Shown piece after piece: positions 20,138 to 41,801 of a stretch of 64,000 bases of DNA. The notes beneath the pieces are model-generated. The model saw only the letters and a program-made list of their open reading frames with translations, did no database searches and had not been told where the DNA came from. Both the position numbers and the translations under genes were made by a program. The stretch is from Xaviernesmea oryzae (GTDB lineage: Bacteria; Pseudomonadota; Alphaproteobacteria; Rhizobiales; Rhizobiaceae): NCBI RefSeq assembly GCF_900177415.1, contig NZ_FXAF01000006.1, positions 1,884,001 through 1,948,000 on the forward strand, written 5' to 3'. Each line of letters starts with the position of its first letter. The first letter of the stretch is position 1.

Positions 20138-20220
20138 GTGGGAGAGGGGATTTTTTCCTCTCCCACTGGTTTTCCTCCGAACTGATTACCCAAGAACCGC
20201 TGAAAACGGTTCTTGGGTAA
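20138..20220 (+). promoter_or_regulatory. Two hairpins in the rplL-rpoB gap (attenuator / RNA processing candidate)
   Basis: Hairpin 1 has a 10-bp stem (20138-20147 with 20157-20166) with a T-rich loop and GGTTTT after it, like a leaky terminator. Hairpin 2 is a perfect 14-bp stem (20186-20199 with 20207-20220), 7-base loop, and no T tract. In E. coli the same gap holds an attenuator and an RNase III site. The layout suggests the same two jobs here; this is an inference from position and shape. Confidence 0.55.
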
Positions 20221-20382
20221 TGGGTTCTCAAGAGGATGGTCCCGAACCGAACCGAAAAGGCAATCCGGCCTGGCGTGTTGGGGAAGTGGGACGAGATTGG
20301 GAATACCCATTGATCGACGGGATCGACTGGCCAGCGAACCCCGTCCGTTGCAGGCCCGGATGCAATTTTTGAAGGAGCGACG

Positions 20383-24519
<4,137 letters not shown>

Positions 24520-24529
24520 CGACAAGAAA

Positions 24530-24552
24530 GGCGCGCGCTTTTTGCGCGCGCC
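24530..24552 (+). other. GC hairpin between rpoB and rpoC
   Basis: A 9-bp alternating GC stem (24530-24538 with 24544-24552) closed by a TTTTT loop lies 11 bases after the rpoB stop. There is no T tract after it, so it is not a normal terminator. It may protect mRNA ends or mark a processing point between rpoB and rpoC. Confidence 0.45.
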
Positions 24553-24702
24553 GCTCCCGCCGCCGGTTTTGCCGGCAGGATCGGGAACTTTTGCCGCATT
24601 TCGCGGCTATGACCATTTAAGAGCACCGGACCGTCCATCCCGGGAATTTGGACTGTACCGGTCGCAAGCCGAGGGCGTAACCCGCCCCTAAAGGAGATAG
24701 GC

Positions 24703-28911
<4,209 letters not shown>

Positions 28912-28954
28912 GATTGCGGGGCAGGGCGCTCGTTCGGGCGCCCTCCTTCCAATG

Positions 28955-28984
28955 AAAAACGCCCGGAGAAATCCGGGCGTTTTT
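28955..28984. terminator. Rho-independent terminator after rpoC (bidirectional shape)
   Basis: Stem AAAAACGCCCGGA (28955-28967), GAAA loop and its complement ending in TTTTT (28972-28984). The A and T runs on either side let it work on both strands, serving rpoC and the convergent small gene at 29046. A weaker AGGGCGC stem lies just before it. Confidence 0.92.
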
Positions 28985-29045
28985 CGTCTCAGGTTCGAGC
29001 TTTCGGTTTCGTCCCGAAGGTGTGAACGATGGCTGCCCGATCCGG

Positions 29046-29339
29046 CTATTCGAACCGGATGATCGCTACTTCACCTTCGAGCGCGCCCTGGTAGGCGGAG
29101 GCATGCGGCTCTTCCGTGGGCTCGTCGGTGAGCACGCCGATCTGGTCGAGGTCGGCTTCCAGAAAACCCTCTTCGGAAAGGGCGTTGAGCGCCTCGCGCA
29201 CGGCGGAATCGTCGTCCGGCGCCCGCAGCATGATATGCAGGTCGACGCCGTCGCCGCCCTTGACCTCGTAGCCCTTGCCGATGATGATGAAGACCATCGG
29301 CCCGTCGAGATTGTTGTCGTTGTCCGGGGTGGTAATCAT
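29046..29339 (-). CDS. Small acidic protein of unknown function
   Basis: I do not recognise this 97-residue protein. It begins MITTPDNDNNLDGP and is acidic. A central stretch (VFIIIGKGYEVKGGDGVDLH) could be a beta hairpin, followed by ALNALSEEGFLEADLDQIG, probably a helix, and it ends GALEGEVAIIRFE. No membrane segment or signal is seen. I chose ATG 29339 because CGGAG lies six bases upstream; earlier starts at 29345 or 29405 are possible. It is transcribed against the flow of the ribosomal cluster between rpoC and rpsL. Codon use matches its neighbours, so it is likely a real gene. Confidence 0.6.
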   Translation of the reverse strand: MITTPDNDNNLDGPMVFIIIGKGYEVKGGDGVDLHIMLRAPDDDSAVREALNALSEEGFLEADLDQIGVLTDEPTEEPHASAYQGALEGEVAIIRFE

Positions 29340-29831
29340 AATCATCTCCGCGAAGCAAATTATCGATGCCGTCCGAAGACGGAACGATGTGGAATGTTCC
29401 CGCACTCTTTAGTGCGATCGGCACCGATTCCCAAACACTATCGGCGCGAAGGCGGAAAATCTCACGAAACCTTGTCCGCGGAGCGTCGTTCGGGGCCGGA
29501 ATCCCGGGCTTTGCGGGAATATTTTCGGCGTGGGCCTTGACGGGCAGGGGGGAAAACAGTAAACGCCCCGCATCGGAAGCGATGTGAGGCTTGCCCGTCT
29601 GGGACGACTCGTTCCGGAGTACGCCTCAGACACGGTTCCATACGCACGTTGAAGACACGAATGCTGCACGCATGACGCATGAGGAATGCGTCCTCTGCCT
29701 TTTGTGGTCCATCCGGAAAATCGGATCGGGCCACGTTTTGCGCATGAGGAGATGTGTGTGTCGTCGCCGGAAACGGCATCAGGATGGCCCTGACAAGGGC
29801 TTTGGAAGAAGAATTTGCAAGGGATGGTTAT
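29340..29831 (+). promoter_or_regulatory. rpsL upstream region with str-operon promoter
   Basis: This 492-base gap has no convincing gene. It contains a good sigma-70-type promoter on the plus strand: TTGACG (29537-29542), 17-base spacer, TAAACG (29560-29565). That leaves a leader of about 260 bases before rpsL. Within the leader the rpsL frame is open for 26 codons upstream of the true start (back to 29754), which I take as chance. The first 60 bases must hold the promoter of the minus-strand small gene. Confidence 0.6.
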
Positions 29832-30203
29832 ATGCCTACCGTAAACCAGCTGATCCGCAAGCCGCGTCAGGCACAGGTAAAGCGCAACAAGGTTCCTGCC
29901 CTGCAGGAGAACCCGCAGAAGCGCGGCGTTTGCACCCGCGTCTATACCACGACCCCGAAGAAGCCGAACTCGGCTCTGCGTAAGGTTGCCAAGATCCGCC
30001 TGACCAACGGCTTCGAAGTCATCGGCTACATCCCGGGTGAGGGGCACAACCTGCAGGAACACTCTGTCGTCATGATCCGTGGCGGCCGTGTCAAGGACTT
30101 GCCGGGTGTTCGCTACCACATCATCCGTGGCGTTCTCGATACCCAGGGTGTCAAGAACCGTAAGCAGCGCCGTTCGAAGTACGGTGCGAAGCGTCCGAAG
30201 TGA
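29832..30203 (+). CDS. rpsL: 30S ribosomal protein S12
   Basis: S12 sits at the decoding centre and controls accuracy. The 123-residue product starts [12 protein letters not shown]. The two lysines that mutate to streptomycin resistance in other bacteria (in TPKKPNSA and in GRVKDLPG) are unchanged. AAGGGATGG lies upstream of ATG 29832. It is the first gene of the str unit with rpsG, fusA and tuf. Confidence 0.97.
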
Positions 30204-30271
30204 TCTTCGGGTTTTAACTGATCCGGCGCTGCGCGAGGTTCTCCGCGTGATAAAGCGCCCATAACAATTGA

Positions 30272-30757
<486 letters not shown>

Positions 30758-30790
30758 TCTTCATCCGATCGAATTTCGAAAGGCAGTCCT

Positions 30791-32890
<2,100 letters not shown>

Positions 32891-32958
32891 CCGGAGTATC
32901 CCGCCTGAAACAGTAGAGATTTTTATCCCCGGAAGGGGACAAGAACGGAGAGCCGGAA

Positions 32959-34134
<1,176 letters not shown>

Positions 34135-34437
34135 TGGAATTCGGCGCAGACCTGATCTGCGCCGATTGCATGGAAATCTTTTAAGCAAGCGGCGGATAGC
34201 CGCTTGCTTATGACATAAAAATGTAGCAAATGGCGCGCGAGCGCGATTTGCCCCTGCTTCGGCTTTCGGGGCAGCAATCAAAACATAAGGTGGGCCTCAA
34301 GGCCCGAAGACTGGAAAGGGATGTCGGCAGCGGCGTCCCCTTCGATCTTTGAAACCGGTGGTCCGCCTTAGGAAAGAAAGAAAAACCCGTGCCGTATTCG
34401 TTGGCACGCGGATAACAGACAACAAGGATAACGTCGA
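34135..34437 (+). promoter_or_regulatory. tuf-rpsJ gap: hairpins and S10 leader
   Basis: No gene is seen in these 303 bases. A perfect 10-bp hairpin (34141-34150 with 34156-34165) follows the tuf stop; it lacks a T run but may end or slow transcription. A second perfect 11-bp hairpin (34182-34192 with 34200-34210) is preceded by CTTTT and followed by TGACATAAAA. The remainder, up to the Shine-Dalgarno of rpsJ, is presumably the S10 leader. In E. coli L4 regulates the S10 operon through this leader; no matching site is recognised here. No clear promoter was found. Confidence 0.5.
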
Positions 34438-34746
34438 ATGAACGGCCAAAATATCCGCATTCGCCTGAAGGCGTTCGATCACCGGATTCTCGATGCTTCC
34501 ACGCGCGAGATCGTGTCGACGGCGAAGCGCACCGGCGCGAGCGTCCGGGGCCCCGTTCCGCTTCCGACCCGCATCGAGAAGTTTACGGTTAACCGGTCCC
34601 CCCACATCGACAAGAAGAGCCGCGAGCAGTTCGAGATGCGCACGCACAAGCGCCTTCTCGATATCGTTGACCCGACCCCGCAGACGGTGGACGCGCTGAT
34701 GAAGCTCGACCTCGCCGCAGGTGTCGATGTTGAGATCAAGCTCTGA
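34438..34746 (+). CDS. rpsJ: 30S ribosomal protein S10
   Basis: S10 (also NusE, part of antitermination complexes) is 102 residues: [20 protein letters not shown] at the start and the conserved [19 protein letters not shown] loop. It is the first gene of the S10 group, after a 303-base leader with two hairpins. Length matches the family. Confidence 0.97.
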   Translation: MNGQNIRIRLKAFDHRILDASTREIVSTAKRTGASVRGPVPLPTRIEKFTVNRSPHIDKKSREQFEMRTHKRLLDIVDPTPQTVDALMKLDLAAGVDVEIKL

Positions 34747-34784
34747 GACTTTAGGTTTCGGGCTGAGTGAGAAGGATTGAACCG

Positions 34785-35426
34785 ATGCGTTCAGGTGTAA
34801 TTGCACAGAAGGTGGGAATGACCCGCGTCTACAACGACGCCGGCGAGCATATCCCGGTAACCGTATTGCGGCTGGAAAACTGCCAGGTCGTCGCGCACCG
34901 CACCGTCGAGAAGAACGGCTATACCGCTCTTCAGCTGGGTGCGGGCACGGCCAAGGTGAAGAACACCACCAAGGCGATGCGCGGCAACTTTGCCGTCGCC
35001 AACGTCGAGCCGAAGGCGAAGCTCGTCGAGTTTCGCGTTTCCGAAGACAATCTGATCGATGTCGGCACCGAGCTGACGGCGGCCCATTTCCAGGCCGGCC
35101 AGCTGGTCGACGTCACCGGCACCACGATCGGTAAGGGTTTCGCCGGCGCCATGAAGCGCCATAACTTCGGTGGTCTGCGCGCCACGCACGGTGTGTCCGT
35201 TTCGCACCGTTCGCATGGTTCGACTGGTAACAACCAGGATCCGGGCCGCGTCTGGAAGGGCAAGCGCATGGCTGGTCACATGGGCCAGACCCGCGTCACC
35301 ACCCAGAACCTCGAAGTCGTCTCCACCGACGAGAACCGTGGCCTGATCCTCGTCAAGGGTGCCGTCCCCGGCTCCAAGGGCGCCTGGATCGTCGTTCGCG
35401 ACGCCGTCAAGTCGGCCGCGAAGTAA
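34785..35426 (+). CDS. rplC: 50S ribosomal protein L3
   Basis: L3 is an early 23S-binding protein near the peptidyl-transferase centre. The 213-residue product starts [20 protein letters not shown] 34785 is preferred over the in-frame upstream start at 34767. The conserved [33 protein letters not shown] region is present; its glutamine is the site methylated by PrmB in other bacteria. It lies 14 bases before rplD. Confidence 0.97.
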   Translation: MRSGVIAQKVGMTRVYNDAGEHIPVTVLRLENCQVVAHRTVEKNGYTALQLGAGTAKVKNTTKAMRGNFAVANVEPKAKLVEFRVSEDNLIDVGTELTAAHFQAGQLVDVTGTTIGKGFAGAMKRHNFGGLRATHGVSVSHRSHGSTGNNQDPGRVWKGKRMAGHMGQTRVTTQNLEVVSTDENRGLILVKGAVPGSKGAWIVVRDAVKSAAK

Positions 35427-35440
35427 GGGAGCCAGCTACA

Positions 35441-36061
35441 ATGGAATTTAACGTCAAGACCCTCGAGGGGAAAGACGCCGGCAAGGTAGCCCTGTCGGAC
35501 GAGATTTTCGGCCTCGACCCCCGCGAAGATATCCTGGCCCGCATGGTTCGTTGGCAGCTTGCCAAGAAGCAGCAGGGCACCCACAAGTCGAAGGGCCGTT
35601 CCGAGATCGCCCGCACCGGCGCGAAGATGTACAAGCAGAAGGGTACGGGCCGCGCCCGTCACCATTCGGCTCGCGCTCCGCAGTTCCGCGGCGGTGGCAA
35701 GGCCCACGGCCCGGTCGTCCGCAGCCACGAGCACGACCTTCCGAAGAAGGTCCGCGCGCTCGCCCTGCGTCACGCTCTGTCTGCCAAGATGAAGGCTGAA
35801 GACATCATCATCGTCGACAGCCTGGTTGCTGCCGAAGCCAAGACCAAGGCGCTCGCCGGCACCTTCGCTTCGCTCGGCCTCACCAATGCGCTGGTCATCG
35901 ACGGCGCCGAGCTCGACAACAACTTCAAGCTCGCCGCTCAGAACATCCCGAACGTGGACGTGCTGCCGGTCCAGGGCATCAATGTTTACGACATCCTGCG
36001 CCGCGGCAAGCTCGTGCTTTCCAAGGCTGCTGTGGAAGCCCTAGAGGAGCGTTTCAAGTGA
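35441..36061 (+). CDS. rplD: 50S ribosomal protein L4
   Basis: L4 lines the peptide exit tunnel and in E. coli represses the S10 operon. The 206-residue protein has the tunnel loop with [17 protein letters not shown] and [20 protein letters not shown]. Its TGA overlaps the GTG start of rplW. Confidence 0.97.
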   Translation: MEFNVKTLEGKDAGKVALSDEIFGLDPREDILARMVRWQLAKKQQGTHKSKGRSEIARTGAKMYKQKGTGRARHHSARAPQFRGGGKAHGPVVRSHEHDLPKKVRALALRHALSAKMKAEDIIIVDSLVAAEAKTKALAGTFASLGLTNALVIDGAELDNNFKLAAQNIPNVDVLPVQGINVYDILRRGKLVLSKAAVEALEERFK

Positions 36062-36351
36062 CCGATCTTCGCCACTATGATGTGATCGTATCTCCCTCGA
36101 TCACCGAAAAGTCGACGCTGGTATCCGAACAGAACCAGGTCGTCTTCAACGTTGCCAAGACTGCTTCCAAGCCGGAAATCAAGGCTGCCGTGGAAGCGCT
36201 CTTCGGTGTGAAGGTCACTGCCGTCAATACGCTGGTCCGCAAGGGCAAGGTGAAGCGCTTCCGCGGCTTCATCGGCAAGCAGAAGGACGTCAAGAAGGCT
36301 GTCGTCACCCTGGCCGAAGGTCAGACGATCGACGTCTCCACCGGTCTCTGA
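36058..36351 (+). CDS. rplW: 50S ribosomal protein L23
   Basis: L23 sits at the tunnel exit and docks trigger factor and SRP. The 97-residue protein starts at a GTG overlapping the rplD stop (GTGA), so translation is probably coupled. It shows [19 protein letters not shown] and [14 protein letters not shown]. Confidence 0.96.
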   Translation: MTDLRHYDVIVSPSITEKSTLVSEQNQVVFNVAKTASKPEIKAAVEALFGVKVTAVNTLVRKGKVKRFRGFIGKQKDVKKAVVTLAEGQTIDVSTGL

Positions 36352-36362
36352 GGTAAGATACA

Positions 36363-37199
36363 ATGGCATTGAAAAGCTACAATCCGACGACCCCGAGCCA
36401 GCGTCAGCTGGTCATCGTCGACCGTTCGGGCCTCTGGAAAGGCAAGCCGGTCAAGACGCTGACGGAAGGTCTCACCAAGAGCGGCGGCCGTAACAACCTC
36501 GGCCGCATCACCGCCCGCTTCATCGGCGGCGGTCACAAGCGTACCTACCGCCTGATTGACTTCAAGCGTCGCAAGTTCGACGTCGAAGGCACGGTCGAGC
36601 GTCTGGAATACGACCCGAACCGCACGGCGTTCATCGCGCTCGTCACCTACACGGACGGCGAACAGGCCTACATCCTCGCTCCGCAGCGCCTCGCTGCCGG
36701 AGACAAGGTCATCGCTTCCGACAAGGCTGTCGACGTGAAGCCGGGCAACACCATGCCGCTGCAGTACATTCCGGTCGGCTCGATCGTTCACAACGTCGAG
36801 ATGAAGCCGGGCAAGGGCGGTCAGATCGCCCGCTCTGCAGGCACCTACGTCCAGCTCGTCGGCCGCGATGCCGGCATGGCGATCCTGCGCCTGAACTCGG
36901 GCGAACAGCGCCTCGTTCCGGGCTCGTGCCTGGCGACCGTCGGTGCCGTGTCCAATCCGGACCACGGCAACATCAACGACGGCAAGGCCGGTCGTACCCG
37001 CTGGCGTGGCAAGACCCCGCATAACCGCGGCGTCGTCATGAACCCGGTCGACCATCCGCACGGTGGTGGTGAAGGCCGCACTTCCGGCGGTCGCCACCCG
37101 GTGACCCCGTGGGGCAAGCCGACCAAGGGCAAGCGCACCCGTTCGAACAAGTCCACGGACAAGTTCATCATGCGTTCGCGCCATCAGCGCAAGAAGTAA
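36363..37199 (+). CDS. rplB: 50S ribosomal protein L2
   Basis: L2 is needed for subunit joining and peptidyl transfer. The 278-residue protein has [20 protein letters not shown] at the start, GGGHKRTYR and the conserved C-terminal loop [15 protein letters not shown] with the functionally important His. Confidence 0.97.
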   Translation: MALKSYNPTTPSQRQLVIVDRSGLWKGKPVKTLTEGLTKSGGRNNLGRITARFIGGGHKRTYRLIDFKRRKFDVEGTVERLEYDPNRTAFIALVTYTDGEQAYILAPQRLAAGDKVIASDKAVDVKPGNTMPLQYIPVGSIVHNVEMKPGKGGQIARSAGTYVQLVGRDAGMAILRLNSGEQRLVPGSCLATVGAVSNPDHGNINDGKAGRTRWRGKTPHNRGVVMNPVDHPHGGGEGRTSGGRHPVTPWGKPTKGKRTRSNKSTDKFIMRSRHQRKK

Positions 37200-37217
37200 G
37201 AGAAGGGAAGTCGTTCA

Positions 37218-37496
37218 ATGGCTCGTTCAGTATGGAAAGGTCCGTTTGTTGACGGCTATCTTCTCAAGAAAGCTGAGAAGGTACGCGAAGGCGGACGCGC
37301 AGAAGTAATCAAGATGTGGAGCCGTCGCTCCACGATCTTGCCCCAGTTCGTTGGTCTGACGTTCGGCGTCTACAACGGCTCGAAGCACATTCCGGTCAGC
37401 GTCAACGAAGACATGGTCGGACACAAGTTCGGTGAATTCGCTCCCACCCGTACCTATTACGGTCACGGCGCGGACAAGAAGGCGAAGAGGAAGTAA
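37218..37496 (+). CDS. rpsS: 30S ribosomal protein S19
   Basis: S19 binds the 30S head with S13. The 92-residue protein contains [19 protein letters not shown] and the [19 protein letters not shown] motif. It lies 2 bases before rplV. Confidence 0.97.
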   Translation: MARSVWKGPFVDGYLLKKAEKVREGGRAEVIKMWSRRSTILPQFVGLTFGVYNGSKHIPVSVNEDMVGHKFGEFAPTRTYYGHGADKKAKRK

Positions 37497-37498
37497 TC

Positions 37499-37888
37499 AT
37501 GGCGAAGGCTAAGACCGAACGCCGGCTGAAGGACAACGAGGCGCAGGCAGTTGCGCGCACGCTCCGTGTCAGCCCCCAGAAGCTGAACCTCGTTGCCGCC
37601 ATGATCCGCGGCAAGAAGGTCGACCGCGCGCTTGCCGAGCTCGAATTCTCGCGCAAGCGTATCGCCGGCACGGTGAAGAAGACTCTCGAGTCCGCGATCG
37701 CCAATGCCGAAAACAACCATGACCTCGACGTCGATTCGCTGATCGTCTCGGAAGCCTATGTCGGCAAGTCGATCGTGATGAAGCGCTTCCACGCCCGCGG
37801 CCGCGGCCGTGCGTCGCGCATCGAGAAGCCTTTCTCGCATCTGACGATCGTCGTTCGCGAAGTCGAGGAAAAAGGGGAGGCCGCATAA
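37499..37888 (+). CDS. rplV: 50S ribosomal protein L22
   Basis: L22 spans the large subunit and lines the exit tunnel with its beta hairpin (site of macrolide resistance). The 129-residue product contains [20 protein letters not shown] and the hairpin [19 protein letters not shown]. Its TAA shares one base with the rpsC start codon. Confidence 0.96.
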   Translation: MAKAKTERRLKDNEAQAVARTLRVSPQKLNLVAAMIRGKKVDRALAELEFSRKRIAGTVKKTLESAIANAENNHDLDVDSLIVSEAYVGKSIVMKRFHARGRGRASRIEKPFSHLTIVVREVEEKGEAA

Positions 37889-38622
37889 TGGGCCAGAAAA
37901 TCAATCCGATCGGTTTCCGCCTCGGCATCAACCGTACCTGGGACAGCCGCTGGTTCGCCGATAACGCGGAATACGGCCAGCTCCTCCACGAGGACCTGAA
38001 GATCCGTGCCTACCTGATGCAGGAGCTGAAGCAGGCCGGTATCGCCAAGGTGGTCATCGAGCGTCCGCACAAGAAGTGCCGCGTCACGATCCACTCGGCC
38101 CGCCCGGGCCTGATCATCGGCAAGAAGGGCGCCGACATCGAGAAGCTCCGCAAGACGCTCTCGAACATGACCTCTTCGGAAACGCACCTCAACATCGTCG
38201 AAGTGCGCAAGCCGGAAATCGACGCGACGCTGGTCGCCCAGTCGATCGCCCAGCAGCTCGAGCGCCGCGTGGCTTTCCGCCGTGCGATGAAGCGTGCCGT
38301 TCAGTCGGCCATGCGTCTCGGCGCCGAAGGCATCAAGATCACCTGCGCCGGCCGTCTCGGCGGTGCGGAAATCGCCCGTACCGAATGGTACCGTGAGGGT
38401 CGCGTTCCGCTTCACACGCTGCGCGCCGACATCGACTACGGCACGGCGGAAGCCGAAACCGCTTTCGGTATCTGCGGCATCAAGGTCTGGATCTTCAAGG
38501 GCGAAATCCTGGAGCACGATCCGATGGCTTCCGAACGCCGTGCGCTGGAAGGCGATGCGCAGGGTCCGGCAAGCCGTGAACGCGAACGTGGCGATCGTGA
38601 TCGCCGCCGCGAAAACGCTTGA
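37888..38622 (+). CDS. rpsC: 30S ribosomal protein S3
   Basis: S3 lines the mRNA entry channel of the 30S head. The 244-residue protein starts [20 protein letters not shown] and has the KH-domain motif [15 protein letters not shown]. The basic C-terminal tail ([15 protein letters not shown]) extends beyond the 233-residue E. coli form, as in other alphaproteobacteria. It overlaps rplV by one base. Confidence 0.97.
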   Translation: MGQKINPIGFRLGINRTWDSRWFADNAEYGQLLHEDLKIRAYLMQELKQAGIAKVVIERPHKKCRVTIHSARPGLIIGKKGADIEKLRKTLSNMTSSETHLNIVEVRKPEIDATLVAQSIAQQLERRVAFRRAMKRAVQSAMRLGAEGIKITCAGRLGGAEIARTEWYREGRVPLHTLRADIDYGTAEAETAFGICGIKVWIFKGEILEHDPMASERRALEGDAQGPASRERERGDRDRRRENA

Positions 38623-38660
38623 TAAGCGCTGGCGAAAGATAAGCTCGGAGAAGTAAGAAA

Positions 38661-39074
38661 ATGTTGCAGCCAAAGCGTACCAAGTACCGCAAGCAGTTCA
38701 AGGGCCGCATCAAGGGTGTGGCCAAGGGCGGCTTCGACCTGGCCTTCGGCGAATTCGGCCTGAAGGCTCAGGAGCCGAACCGCGTCAACGCCCGCGAGAT
38801 CGAGGCGGCCCGCCGCGCGATCACCCGCTACATGAAGCGCGCCGGCCGCGTTTGGATCCGTGTGTTCCCGGACGTTCCGGTCACCGCCAAGCCGACCGAA
38901 GTGCGTATGGGTAAGGGTAAGGGCTCGGTCGAATACTGGGCCTGCAAGGTCAAGCCCGGCCGTATGATGTTCGAGATCGATGGTGTTCCGGAAGAGACCG
39001 CGCGCGAAGCGCTTCGCCTCGGCGCCGCCAAGCTCTCGGTCAAGACGCGCTTCGTACAGCGCATCGCAGAGTAA
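38661..39074 (+). CDS. rplP: 50S ribosomal protein L16
   Basis: L16 binds near the A site and joins late in 50S assembly. The 137-residue protein starts [19 protein letters not shown] and carries [20 protein letters not shown]; the Arg hydroxylated by YcfD in E. coli falls in the region [12 protein letters not shown]. It precedes rpmC by 12 bases. Confidence 0.97.
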   Translation: MLQPKRTKYRKQFKGRIKGVAKGGFDLAFGEFGLKAQEPNRVNAREIEAARRAITRYMKRAGRVWIRVFPDVPVTAKPTEVRMGKGKGSVEYWACKVKPGRMMFEIDGVPEETAREALRLGAAKLSVKTRFVQRIAE

Positions 39075-39086
39075 GGAGAAGGCACG

Positions 39087-39287
39087 ATGAAAGCCGAAGA
39101 AGTTCGCGGCCTCACGGCCGACCAGCTCAAGGACAAGCTTGCGGAGCTCAAGAAGGAGCAGTTCAACCTGCGCTTCCAGAAGGCGACCGGTCAGCTCGAG
39201 AAGTCCTCGCGCATCAACGAAGTCCGCAAGGATATCGCCCGCGTGAAAACCATTGCCCGCCAGAAGGCGGCGGAAGCCAAGGCTTAA
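39087..39287 (+). CDS. rpmC: 50S ribosomal protein L29
   Basis: A small helical protein at the tunnel exit, adjoining L23. The 66 residues start [20 protein letters not shown] and include the [10 protein letters not shown] motif. It lies 11 bases before rpsQ. Confidence 0.96.
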   Translation: MKAEEVRGLTADQLKDKLAELKKEQFNLRFQKATGQLEKSSRINEVRKDIARVKTIARQKAAEAKA

Positions 39288-39298
39288 GGAAGAATAAT

Positions 39299-39535
39299 AT
39301 GCCGAAACGCATTCTGCAGGGCGTCGTCGTTTCCGACAAGAACGAAAAGACCGTTGTTGTCCGGGTAGAGCGCCGCTTCGCGCATCCGCTGCTTCAGAAG
39401 ACGGTCCGCCGTTCCAAGAAGTACAAGGCGCATGACGAGAACAACCAGTACAAGGTTGGCGACGTGGTTTCCATCGAGGAATGCGCGCCGATCTCCAAGG
39501 ACAAGCGCTGGACGGTCGTTTCCGCCCAGGCTTAA
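39299..39535 (+). CDS. rpsQ: 30S ribosomal protein S17
   Basis: A primary 16S rRNA-binding protein of 78 residues, starting [21 protein letters not shown], with the KKYKAHDE and [14 protein letters not shown] segments. It is the last gene of the S10 group; a terminator-like hairpin and a 233-base gap follow. Confidence 0.96.
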   Translation: MPKRILQGVVVSDKNEKTVVVRVERRFAHPLLQKTVRRSKKYKAHDENNQYKVGDVVSIEECAPISKDKRWTVVSAQA

Positions 39536-39604
39536 TTTGCTTCGGATATGCGCCTGGGCCTTGCGTCCGGCGCAGAATCCTGTATGAAGCACGCCACTGG
39601 CGTC

Positions 39605-39630
39605 GAACGCTCGGAAACGGGCGTTCTTTT
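39605..39630 (+). terminator. Terminator-like hairpin between rpsQ and rplN
   Basis: Stem GAACGCTC (39605-39612) with GGGCGTTC (39619-39626, one G-T wobble) and TTTT at 39627-39630. It falls at the classical S10/spc operon boundary, so transcription probably ends in part here and restarts before rplN. No convincing promoter was found in the remaining ~140 bases. Confidence 0.65.
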
Positions 39631-39768
39631 GCTTTGAGCGCAGGGAAGGTCCCTTTCAGGGAAACCACCTTGGCAAGATCCATCCCGCGCACATCGAAAT
39701 TCTGTCCATAGCCGGCTCCGGGCGTTTTTGCGCGCGGAATTCCGGTCATTAGAAAAAGGCGACCTGAC

Positions 39769-40137
39769 ATGATTCAGATGCAAACAAACCTCGACGTGGC
39801 GGACAATTCCGGCGCACGTCGTGTCATGTGCATCAAGGTGCTGGGCGGCTCCAAGCGCAAGTACGCTTCGATCGGCGACATCATCGTCGTTTCGATCAAG
39901 GAAGCGATCCCGCGCGGCCGCGTGAAGAAGGGTGACGTGATGAAGGCGGTTGTTGTGCGTACCGCCAAGGACATCCGTCGTCCGGACGGCAGCGTCATCC
40001 GCTTCGACAACAACGCAGCGGTCCTCATCGACAACAAGAAAGAGCCGATCGGCACCCGTATCTTCGGACCGGTTCCGCGCGAACTGCGCGCCAAGAACCA
40101 CATGAAGATCATCTCGCTGGCTCCGGAAGTACTCTAA
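39769..40137 (+). CDS. rplN: 50S ribosomal protein L14
   Basis: L14 lies at the subunit interface and binds RsfS. The 122-residue protein begins [20 protein letters not shown] and includes the [20 protein letters not shown] block. It is the first gene of the spc group and lies 13 bases before rplX. Confidence 0.97.
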   Translation: MIQMQTNLDVADNSGARRVMCIKVLGGSKRKYASIGDIIVVSIKEAIPRGRVKKGDVMKAVVVRTAKDIRRPDGSVIRFDNNAAVLIDNKKEPIGTRIFGPVPRELRAKNHMKIISLAPEVL

Positions 40138-40150
40138 GGGAGCGGGAAAG

Positions 40151-40459
40151 ATGCAGAAGATTAAGAAAGGCGACAACGTCGTCGTATTGACCGGCAAGGA
40201 CAAGGGCCGCACGGGCGAAGTTCTCCAGGTCCTGCCGAAGGAAGACCGCGCCGTCGTGCGTGGCGTCAACATGGTGAAGCGCCACCAGCGTCAGACCCAG
40301 ACGCAGGAAGCCGGCATCATCAACAAGGAAGCATCCATTCACCTGTCGAACATCGCGATCGTCGCGAAGGACGGCAAGCCGACCCGCGTCGGCTTCCAGG
40401 TCGTCGACGGCAAGAAGGTGCGTGTGGCCAAGCGTACGGGAGATGTGATCGATGGCTGA
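40151..40459 (+). CDS. rplX: 50S ribosomal protein L24
   Basis: An assembly-initiating protein of 102 residues with the KOW motif [20 protein letters not shown]. Its end overlaps the rplE start by 8 bases, suggesting coupled translation. Confidence 0.96.
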   Translation: MQKIKKGDNVVVLTGKDKGRTGEVLQVLPKEDRAVVRGVNMVKRHQRQTQTQEAGIINKEASIHLSNIAIVAKDGKPTRVGFQVVDGKKVRVAKRTGDVIDG

Positions 40460-41009
40460 GGCAAAGTATGAGCCGCGGCTCAAGAAGGAATATGTTTCCC
40501 GCATCCGCGCCGCGATGAAGGAACAGTTCGCTTACAAGAACGACATGCAGATCCCGAAGATCGACAAGATCGTCATCAACATGGGTGTTGGTGAGGCGAC
40601 TGCCGATTCGAAGAAGCCCACCATCGCTGCTGCCGACCTCGCGGCGATCGCCGGCCAGAAGCCGGTCATCACCCGTGCGCGCAACTCGATCGCAGGCTTC
40701 AAGGTCCGCGAGCAGATGCCGATCGGCGCGAAGGTCACGCTGCGCGGCGCCCGCATGTATGAATTCCTCGACCGCCTGATCAACATCGCGCTGCCGCGCG
40801 TTCGCGACTTCCGCGGCCTGAACCCGAAGAGCTTTGACGGCCGTGGCAACTTCGCCATGGGCATCAAGGAACACATTGTGTTCCCGGAGATCAACTACGA
40901 CAAGGTTGATCAGATGTGGGGCATGGACATCATCGTTTGCACGACGGCTACCAACGACGAGGAAGCCCGGACTCTCCTGAAAGAGTTCAACTTCCCGTTC
41001 CGTCAGTAA
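40452..41009 (+). CDS. rplE: 50S ribosomal protein L5
   Basis: L5 binds 5S rRNA and the P-site tRNA. The 185-residue protein contains [35 protein letters not shown] and the C-terminal segment around [14 protein letters not shown]. Start overlaps rplX. Confidence 0.97.
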   Translation: MAEAKYEPRLKKEYVSRIRAAMKEQFAYKNDMQIPKIDKIVINMGVGEATADSKKPTIAAADLAAIAGQKPVITRARNSIAGFKVREQMPIGAKVTLRGARMYEFLDRLINIALPRVRDFRGLNPKSFDGRGNFAMGIKEHIVFPEINYDKVDQMWGMDIIVCTTATNDEEARTLLKEFNFPFRQ

Positions 41010-41042
41010 CCGTAACGACGAGCGTTAAAAAGGAACTCCGAT

Positions 41043-41348
41043 ATGGCGAAAACCAGCGCAGTTGAAAAGAACAAGCGCCGCCGCAAGACCGTCGCCCAGC
41101 ATGCCGCCAAGCGCGCTGCTCTGAAGGCGACCATCATGAACCAGGAACTTCCGATCGAAGAACGGTTCAAGGCAACCCTGAAGCTCGCTTCGCTGCCGCG
41201 CGATGGCTCGAAGACGCGTATCCGCAACCGTTGCGAAGTCACCGGTCGTCCGCGCGCTTTCTATCGCAAGCTCAAGATGTCGCGTATCGCGCTTCGTGAG
41301 CTGGGCAACCTCGGCAAAGTGCCGGGCATCGTCAAGTCGAGCTGGTAA
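41043..41348 (+). CDS. rpsN: 30S ribosomal protein S14
   Basis: The 101-residue long form without the zinc-binding CxxC pairs of the short form; it reads [20 protein letters not shown]. It therefore does not depend on zinc. It lies 12 bases before rpsH. Confidence 0.96.
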   Translation: MAKTSAVEKNKRRRKTVAQHAAKRAALKATIMNQELPIEERFKATLKLASLPRDGSKTRIRNRCEVTGRPRAFYRKLKMSRIALRELGNLGKVPGIVKSSW

Positions 41349-41360
41349 GGAGATCGTTAG

Positions 41361-41759
41361 ATGACCATGACTGATCCCTTGGGCGATATGCTCACCCGTA
41401 TCCGCAACGGTGCTGCTCGCCGCAAGTCGACCGTGTCCACGCCGGCCTCCAAGCTGCGTGCGCGCGTCCTCGACGTCCTGCAGGCCGAAGGCTACATCCG
41501 CGGCTATTCCCAGGTCGATTACGGCAACGGCAAGTCCGAGCTGGAAATCGAGCTGAAGTACTATGAAGGCGCATCGGTGATCCGTGAGATCGGCCGCGTG
41601 TCGAAGCCGGGCCGCCGGGTCTATGTCTCGGTGAAGTCCATTCCGCAGGTCGCGAACGGCCTCGGCATCACCATCCTTTCGACCCCGAAGGGCGTGATGG
41701 CCGATCACCAGGCTCGCGAACAGAACGTTGGTGGCGAGATTCTTTGCTCCGTCTTCTAA
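41361..41759 (+). CDS. rpsH: 30S ribosomal protein S8
   Basis: A 16S-binding protein of 132 residues; in E. coli it represses the spc operon by binding near rplE. It begins [20 protein letters not shown] and ends with the conserved [14 protein letters not shown] and EILCSVF segments. Confidence 0.97.
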   Translation: MTMTDPLGDMLTRIRNGAARRKSTVSTPASKLRARVLDVLQAEGYIRGYSQVDYGNGKSELEIELKYYEGASVIREIGRVSKPGRRVYVSVKSIPQVANGLGITILSTPKGVMADHQAREQNVGGEILCSVF

Positions 41760-41801
41760 GACAGGGCAGGGAACTCCATGGCGAACAGACAGGATTGAAA
41801 A

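Noticed and set aside
29754..29831. N-terminal extension of rpsL from an upstream GTG/ATG
   Set aside because: The S12 family begins MPTVNQL at 29832, and a ribosome site precedes that ATG. The extra 26 codons are chance open frame.
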